A stretch of DNA of 8,868 nt from an uncultured Collinsella sp. (GTDB taxonomy: Bacteria > Actinomycetota > Coriobacteriia > Coriobacteriales > Coriobacteriaceae). Of this stretch, positions 5,511 to 8,868 are shown one piece after another. Below the pieces are notes generated by a model, which was not told the origin of the DNA, made no database searches, and worked only from the letters and a program-made list of their open reading frames with translations. Location of the stretch: the NCBI GenBank assembly GCA_902475865.1, contig CABSBK010000029.1:1-8868 (forward strand), in the 5' to 3' direction. Within the stretch, counting starts at the first letter, position 1. Every line of letters starts with the position of its first letter. Position numbers and translations under genes: made by a program.

Positions 5511-6596
5511 ATGGCGCACGATGTAGTCCTGATTCCCGGTGACGGTATTGGTCCCGAGATTACGCAGGCCATGCGCCGCGTGGTCGAGGCCACCGGTGTC
5601 CAGATCAATTGGAACGTCCAGGAGGCCGGCGCCGGCGTCATGGACGAGTTTGGCACGCCGCTGCCCCAGCACGTGCTCGATGCGGTTGCCGAGACCAAGG
5701 TTGCCATCAAGGGCCCCATCACCACACCGGTCGGCACGGGCTTCCGCAGCGTCAACGTGGCCCTGCGCAAGCATTTTGACCTGTACGCCTGCGTGCGCCC
5801 TTGCCTGTCGCAGCCGGGCGACGGCTCTCGTTTCCGCGATGTCGACCTAGTTATCGTGCGCGAGAACACCGAGGACCTCTACGCCGGCATCGAGTTCGAT
5901 GAGGGCGCTGCCGAGGTCGAGGAGCTCTCGCAGCTTGTCGAGCGTTCGGGCCAAAAGACCTTCGCCGCCGATTCCGCGATCTCGATCAAGCCGATCTCCA
6001 TCGCCAAGAGCCGCCGCATTGTGGAGTATGCCTTTGAGTACGCCCGCCGCTGCGGCCGCAAAAAGGTGACGGCCGTGCACAAGGCCAACATCATGAAGGC
6101 GACCGACGGTCTGTTCCTGCGCGTTGCGCGCGAGGTGGCCGCCAACTATCCCGATATCGAGTTCAACGACAAGATTGTCGACGCTACCTGCATGGGCCTG
6201 GTCCAGAACCCCAACGACTTCGATGTCCTGGTGCTACCCAACCTGTACGGTGACATCGTGAGCGACCTGTGCGCCGGTCTGGTGGGTGGCCTGGGTATGG
6301 CCCCCGGCTCCAACATCGGTGCCGACTGCGCCATCTTCGAGGCAACGCACGGCTCTGCGCCCGATATCGCTGGCCAGGATATCGCCAACCCCACGGCCGA
6401 GATCCTCTCTGCGGCTATGATGCTCGACCATCTGGGCGAGAACGATGCGGCCAATCGCATTCGCGCCGCCGTGTCCGCCACGCTCGACGAGGGTGAGCAG
6501 GTTACCGGTGACGTGCGTCGTGCTCAGACCGGCTCCGCCGAGGGGGCCGTGGGCACGCAGGCCTTTACCGATGCCGTTATTGAGCACCTAGCCTAA
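5511..6596 (+). CDS. icd: Isocitrate dehydrogenase, NAD-type
   Basis: A 361-residue cytoplasmic beta-decarboxylating dehydrogenase, predicted to convert isocitrate to 2-oxoglutarate and CO2 with NAD+ reduction and a divalent metal. The N-terminus '[12 protein letters not shown]' is typical. '[10 protein letters not shown]' (78-87) gives S80, N82 and R86, the isocitrate-binding pattern; isopropylmalate dehydrogenases lack this Ser/Asn pair. R96, R117 and Y124 in '[13 protein letters not shown]', K191 in 'HKANIMK', and D248/D252 in 'LYGDIVSDL' match catalytic and metal-binding positions. 'HGSAPDIAG' places D285 and I286 where NADP enzymes have Lys/Tyr, indicating NAD+. Homoisocitrate or another beta-hydroxyacid substrate is not fully excluded. 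In a gut anaerobe the likely role is 2-oxoglutarate supply for glutamate synthesis. ATG 5511 follows GAGGAG (5496-5501), which overlaps the end of the preceding gene. It is last in the cluster; a hairpin terminator follows at 6656-6684. Confidence 0.9.
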   Translation: MAHDVVLIPGDGIGPEITQAMRRVVEATGVQINWNVQEAGAGVMDEFGTPLPQHVLDAVAETKVAIKGPITTPVGTGFRSVNVALRKHFDLYACVRPCLSQPGDGSRFRDVDLVIVRENTEDLYAGIEFDEGAAEVEELSQLVERSGQKTFAADSAISIKPISIAKSRRIVEYAFEYARRCGRKKVTAVHKANIMKATDGLFLRVAREVAANYPDIEFNDKIVDATCMGLVQNPNDFDVLVLPNLYGDIVSDLCAGLVGGLGMAPGSNIGADCAIFEATHGSAPDIAGQDIANPTAEILSAAMMLDHLGENDAANRIRAAVSATLDEGEQVTGDVRRAQTGSAEGAVGTQAFTDAVIEHLA

Positions 6597-6608
6597 GACA
6601 TGCAGGCT

Positions 6609-6639
6609 GCAAACGCCTAAATAGTACTTAAGTGTTTGC
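6609..6639 (+). repeat. Inverted repeat after icd, next to a -10-like TATAAC
   Basis: GCAAACGC (6609-6616) pairs with GTGTTTGC (6632-6639), including one G-U pair, around a 15-base loop. TATAAC (6641-6646) follows at once and matches a -10 in five of six bases, but no -35 is evident at normal spacing. It could be an operator, an RNA-stabilising hairpin for icd, or chance. Confidence 0.35.
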
Positions 6640-6655
6640 GTATAACCTAAGAATC

Positions 6656-6684
6656 AATACGCCCGGCGCCTCGTCGGGCGTATT
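6656..6684 (+). terminator. Hairpin terminator after icd
   Basis: AATACGCCCG (6656-6665) and CGGGCGTATT (6675-6684) form a perfect 10-bp stem around a 9-base loop, with a T-rich tail (TATTCTATT) spanning the stem end. The tail is less pure than in the other terminators, so termination may be partial. Confidence 0.75.
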
Positions 6685-6686
6685 CT

Positions 6687-6707
6687 ATTAGGGATTGTGT
6701 TCCCAAT
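6687..6707 (+). repeat. Small hairpin just upstream of a ribosome binding site
   Basis: ATT-GGGA (6687-6694, with a bulged A) pairs with TCCC-AAT (6701-6707). The site AAGGAG (6708-6713) starts directly after it. It may affect translation of the gene at 6723, but it is short and could be chance. Confidence 0.3.
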
Positions 6708-6722
6708 AAGGAGTAACTGACT

Positions 6723-7808
6723 ATGGGTCTGATTCAAAAGAAGGACGAGAAGGACGAGATCGACGGCATCCAGATCATCGAGCGCGGCGAAGGCCCCGAC
6801 GGTGACGAGGACGAGAAGATCGATCTGGTTGCCGGCACGTCTGCCGAGCACATTGCTGCCGGTACGACGGCCGAGGAGGAGGACGCTCGCCTGGAGGCTC
6901 AGATTGCCGCAGATGCCGCCGACGAGAACCTCATGCCCGAGGAACAGGACGAGGACGACGACTCTGACGCGGACGACCATGCATCCAAGCACAAGAAGAC
7001 GATGATTGCCGCCTTTGTGGTCGCTATCGTGATCGCTGCCGTGGTCGGCTTCTTTATCGGCAACGGTGGTTTTGGCGGCAAGGGCGTCGGTTCGTCGACC
7101 CTGACCGAGGACCAGCTCGATTCGACCGTGGCAAGCTATAGCTACAACGGCAAGAAGAGCGACATCACCGCGCGTGAGGCCATCGAGAGCCAGTACAGCC
7201 TTGATACCGTCAAGGACGACGACGGCAACTACACCGCTCCGTCTGCCGACGTCATCCTGTCCTACGTGCGCAACAAGATCCTGCTCGATGCTGCCGAGGA
7301 CGAGGGCATCACCGTCTCTTCTAAGGAAATGAAGAAGTACGCCGAGGATTCCATCGGCACCTCTGACTACAAGACCATGGCCACGCAGTATGGCGTGTCC
7401 AAGGACCAGGCCAAGCAGATCGTCCGCCAGTCCGCGACGCTGCAGAAGCTCTACAAGAAGAAGGTCGGCGACAGCTCCGCAAGCATGCCGACCGCTCCGA
7501 CCGAGCCTGCTGATGGCAACGAGGAGACCGCGAGCAAGGATTACGCCGACTACATCATCAACCTTGCCGGTGACGAGTGGGATAGCTCAAAGGGCACCTG
7601 GAAGGATGCTGACAGCACCTATGCCAAGGCCTTTGCCGATGATGCCTTTACGGCCGATAGCGCCACCTACAAGCAGGCCATGACCGCCTACTACACTGCT
7701 TATCAGCAGTATTCCTCGCAGGCCTCGAGCGCCAGCTCCAAGTGGACCGAGTATGCTAACGGCCTCTACGCCAAGGCCAACATCAGCATCTACGGCCTGT
7801 TTGCGTAA
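6723..7808 (+). CDS. Membrane-anchored protein with SurA/PrsA-like helical domain
   Basis: A 361-residue single-pass membrane protein. Residues 1-88 are strongly acidic, with runs such as 'DEDEKID' and 'EEQDEDDDSDADD', and should be cytoplasmic. A basic stretch 'KHKK' (89-92) precedes one membrane segment (about 94-113), and a Gly-rich linker follows. The outside part (about 125-250) contains 'REAIESQYSL', 'SADVILSYVRNKILLDAAEDEGITVSSKEM' type helices (shown in part) and 'YGVSKDQAKQIVRQSATLQKLYKKKV', resembling the N-terminal chaperone domain of SurA, PrsA and trigger-factor-like proteins. No parvulin isomerase domain is present, so any role is chaperone or binding only; this is inference from helix pattern. 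A Pro/Thr/Glu-rich linker (about 257-272) leads to a Ser/Ala/Tyr-rich C-terminal helical part. ATG 6723 has AAGGAG 9 bases upstream. Flanking terminators suggest it is monocistronic. Confidence 0.75.
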   Translation: MGLIQKKDEKDEIDGIQIIERGEGPDGDEDEKIDLVAGTSAEHIAAGTTAEEEDARLEAQIAADAADENLMPEEQDEDDDSDADDHASKHKKTMIAAFVVAIVIAAVVGFFIGNGGFGGKGVGSSTLTEDQLDSTVASYSYNGKKSDITAREAIESQYSLDTVKDDDGNYTAPSADVILSYVRNKILLDAAEDEGITVSSKEMKKYAEDSIGTSDYKTMATQYGVSKDQAKQIVRQSATLQKLYKKKVGDSSASMPTAPTEPADGNEETASKDYADYIINLAGDEWDSSKGTWKDADSTYAKAFADDAFTADSATYKQAMTAYYTAYQQYSSQASSASSKWTEYANGLYAKANISIYGLFA

Positions 7809-7846
7809 AGAGCTGCACGGCTCATCGAGCATCTAGCCGATAGACA

Positions 7847-7891
7847 GCAAATAGCCCGCCAGTACGGAAGTCGTTCTGGCGGGCTATTTGC
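7847..7891. terminator. Bidirectional terminator between convergent genes
   Basis: GCAAATAGCCCGCCAG (7847-7862) and CTGGCGGGCTATTTGC (7876-7891) form a perfect 16-bp stem. The 13-base loop can add an ACG/CGT pair of triplets. Both strands give an A-rich side and a T-rich side within the stem (AAATAGC / GCTATTT), so it can end transcription of the gene at 6723-7808 from the left and of the HTH gene from the right. Confidence 0.85.
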
Positions 7892-7922
7892 GTTGAGAGC
7901 GTGATCGGCAGTTTAATTATGG

Positions 7923-8162
7923 CTATTCATCTTTAAGCCCAAAAAGGCTATCGGCTTCATCGTCGGATATATATTCCAGTACATCGCCCGGTTGGCAGTC
8001 GAGTGCCCGGCATATCGCGTCAAGAGTTGAAAAACGTATGGCAGAAACCTTGCCCGTCTTAATGCGTGACATATTAACCTGGGAGATGCCCACACATTCC
8101 GCAAGCTCTTTGGATGAGATCTTGCGTTCGGCGAGCATGCGGTCAAGCCGCAGAATAATCAT
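7923..8162 (-). CDS. Small Cro/C1-type HTH transcriptional regulator
   Basis: A 79-residue DNA-binding protein of the XRE family, close to the short YozG-like type. The helix-turn-helix is 'SSKELAECVGISQVNMSRI' (about residues 16-34), followed by 'FSTLDAICRALDCQPGDVLEY' type helices (about 44-64, one residue abridged here) that complete the five-helix fold. It has no ligand or sensor domain. It starts at 8162 with GGGGGA five bases upstream, in the end of the DUF2975 gene; the genes are 9 bases apart and probably co-transcribed. Such regulators commonly sit beside DUF2975 membrane proteins. A 7-bp inverted repeat over the operon promoter (8834-8849) is a likely binding site, which would mean autoregulation. 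The tail is acidic ('SDDEADSLFGLKDE'). Confidence 0.92.
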   Translation of the reverse strand: MIILRLDRMLAERKISSKELAECVGISQVNMSRIKTGKVSAIRFSTLDAICRALDCQPGDVLEYISDDEADSLFGLKDE

Positions 8163-8171
8163 GGATTCCCC

Positions 8172-8810
8172 CTAGAGCAACTCGTCATCTTGTTTTTGCA
8201 GGATATACCCGTAGCGGAAGATGCTGGCAATCAGGCAAATAATCAGGCCTGCAAAGAGCATGGAGGGCTCGAATAACTGGCCGACGAACGCATCCGTAAA
8301 GCTGCTGCCAAATCCTGAGAGTATCATTCCCGTGATTACGGCGCCAAGAAGCCTCACGGCAACGCCGCCGATAAGGAATAAATGTCCTACTCGACGAAGT
8401 GTCTGGTTACATTCAAGGTCAAAGGGCCTGCCTTCCTTTTCAATGTTGAAGAAAAGCCTGCGCACGCTTAGCGCGATGGTAAGCGCGAGACATGTCATCA
8501 AGAGGCTCCCTATGGCAGTGTGACCATCGTGTGCGACGAGCATAAGTGGGGCCTGCGCATCGGTGCCGACGATAGCAAGGCACGGCCCTTCGCCGGCTTG
8601 AAGTTCTACGGATTGGAGACACGGGCCTTGGGAGAGGCCAGGCAATATGAGTAGAAGGTCAATCGCAATGACTGCGAGGAGCCCCAGAGCGAGCGCGGTG
8701 GTAATGCAGATCGTGGCCCATTTGCAGATGCGAGCGAGCTTCCTCAGTTTGGCTACCGTCTGTTCGCGGCTGATGGTTTCATTCGATATAGATGCGTTTC
8801 GATGGGCCAT
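8172..8810 (-). CDS. DUF2975 family membrane protein
   Basis: A 212-residue integral membrane protein with about four membrane segments: roughly 32-56, 100-118, 143-167 and 189-206. A loop of about 40 residues with two cysteines ('GPCL' twice) lies between the first two. DUF2975 marks are 'LFFNIEKEGRPF' after the second segment and the C-terminal 'IFRYGYILQKQDDELL'. The family has no firmly known function; its constant pairing with a YozG-like HTH regulator suggests a membrane-linked sensor or regulatory partner. ATG 8810 is chosen because GGAGGGG (8813-8819 on this strand) lies just upstream. An in-frame ATG at 8849 would overlap the -10 box of the likely promoter (8845-8850), so it cannot be the start if that promoter is used. 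The stop overlaps the HTH gene's ribosome binding site, implying translational coupling. Confidence 0.9.
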   Translation of the reverse strand: MAHRNASISNETISREQTVAKLRKLARICKWATICITTALALGLLAVIAIDLLLILPGLSQGPCLQSVELQAGEGPCLAIVGTDAQAPLMLVAHDGHTAIGSLLMTCLALTIALSVRRLFFNIEKEGRPFDLECNQTLRRVGHLFLIGGVAVRLLGAVITGMILSGFGSSFTDAFVGQLFEPSMLFAGLIICLIASIFRYGYILQKQDDELL

Positions 8811-8812
8811 AA

Positions 8813-8819
8813 CCCCTCC
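8813..8819 (-). promoter_or_regulatory. Ribosome binding site deciding the DUF2975 protein start
   Basis: GGAGGGG on the - strand lies 2 bases before ATG 8810 (4 to 5 from the GGAGG core). It supports this start over the in-frame ATG at 8849. Confidence 0.7.
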
Positions 8820-8833
8820 AATCGGCGTTTGGG

Positions 8834-8849
8834 ATGATACTTGTATCAT
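8834..8849. promoter_or_regulatory. Likely operator: perfect 16-bp palindrome
   Basis: ATGATAC-TT-GTATCAT: seven-base arms (8834-8840 and 8843-8849) are exact reverse complements two bases apart. It covers most of the -10 box and the expected transcription start of the DUF2975/HTH operon. Its size and position suit a dimeric Cro/C1-type repressor, plausibly the HTH protein at 7923-8162. Confidence 0.65.
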
Positions 8850-8853
8850 ATCA
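8845..8853 (-). promoter_or_regulatory. Extended -10 promoter for the DUF2975/HTH operon
   Basis: On the - strand TGATATGAT gives a TG element and the hexamer TATGAT (8845-8850), five of six matches to consensus. A -35 at 17-base spacing would fall at 8868 and beyond the window edge, so it cannot be checked. Transcription would start near 8838, leaving a leader of about 28 bases. Confidence 0.6.
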
Positions 8854-8868
8854 GAATTAACGATAAAC

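Noticed and set aside
4515..5774. Long minus-strand open frame (419 codons)
   Set aside because: It overlaps three well-supported + strand genes antisense and has no ribosome binding site or known domain.
7913..8146. Alternative minus-strand frame overlapping the HTH gene
   Set aside because: The other frame encodes a clear Cro/C1 helix-turn-helix with a good ribosome binding site; this one does not.
7923..8810. HTH gene with its neighbour as a toxin-antitoxin pair
   Set aside because: The partner is a four-segment DUF2975 membrane protein with family marks, not a known toxin type; the pair matches the common DUF2975/YozG-like arrangement.

Overview
The window is GC-rich, about 60% by eye, with strongly GC-ending codons, GAGG/AGGAG-type ribosome binding sites and closely packed genes. 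Gene content (a DegV family protein, a long-form hibernation factor, an NAD-type isocitrate dehydrogenase, and a DUF2975 membrane protein paired with a Cro/C1-type regulator) and protein style suggest a Coriobacteriia gut actinobacterium such as Collinsella. That is inference from style, not a database match. I see no rRNA, tRNA, CRISPR array, insertion sequence or phage gene; this looks like ordinary chromosome.

Layout on the + strand: 1-235 is a leader without a clear gene. 236-1243 is a lipoprotein resembling an amino-acid-type solute-binding protein, ended by a strong terminator at 1310-1343. 1561-2145 is the ribosome hibernation factor hpf, ended by a terminator at 2175-2206. 2225-3178 is a DegV family fatty-acid-binding protein. 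3277-6596 is a tight four-gene cluster: a 6-phosphogluconate-dehydrogenase-like oxidoreductase with a His/Cys-rich tail, a small membrane protein, a HEAT-like helical protein whose expected start codon reads AGG, and an NAD-type isocitrate dehydrogenase. A hairpin at 6656-6684 follows. 6723-7808 is a single-pass membrane protein with an extracytoplasmic SurA/PrsA-like helical domain. A 16-bp perfect hairpin (7847-7891) separates it from two convergent genes on the - strand: a DUF2975 membrane protein (8172-8810) and a small HTH regulator (7923-8162), apparently transcribed together from a promoter at the right edge of the window.

The genes do not form one pathway. The four-gene cluster has 5-21 bp gaps, and the ribosome binding sites of two of its genes overlap the end of the gene before, so it is probably one translation-coupled operon. 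The DUF2975/HTH pair has a perfect inverted repeat over its promoter and probably regulates itself. The points most worth a second look are the metal-binding-like tail on the oxidoreductase, built from 36-bp tandem repeats; the missing start codon of the HEAT-like gene; and the operator-like palindrome at 8834-8849. I do not see convincing evidence of a wholly new multi-gene system.
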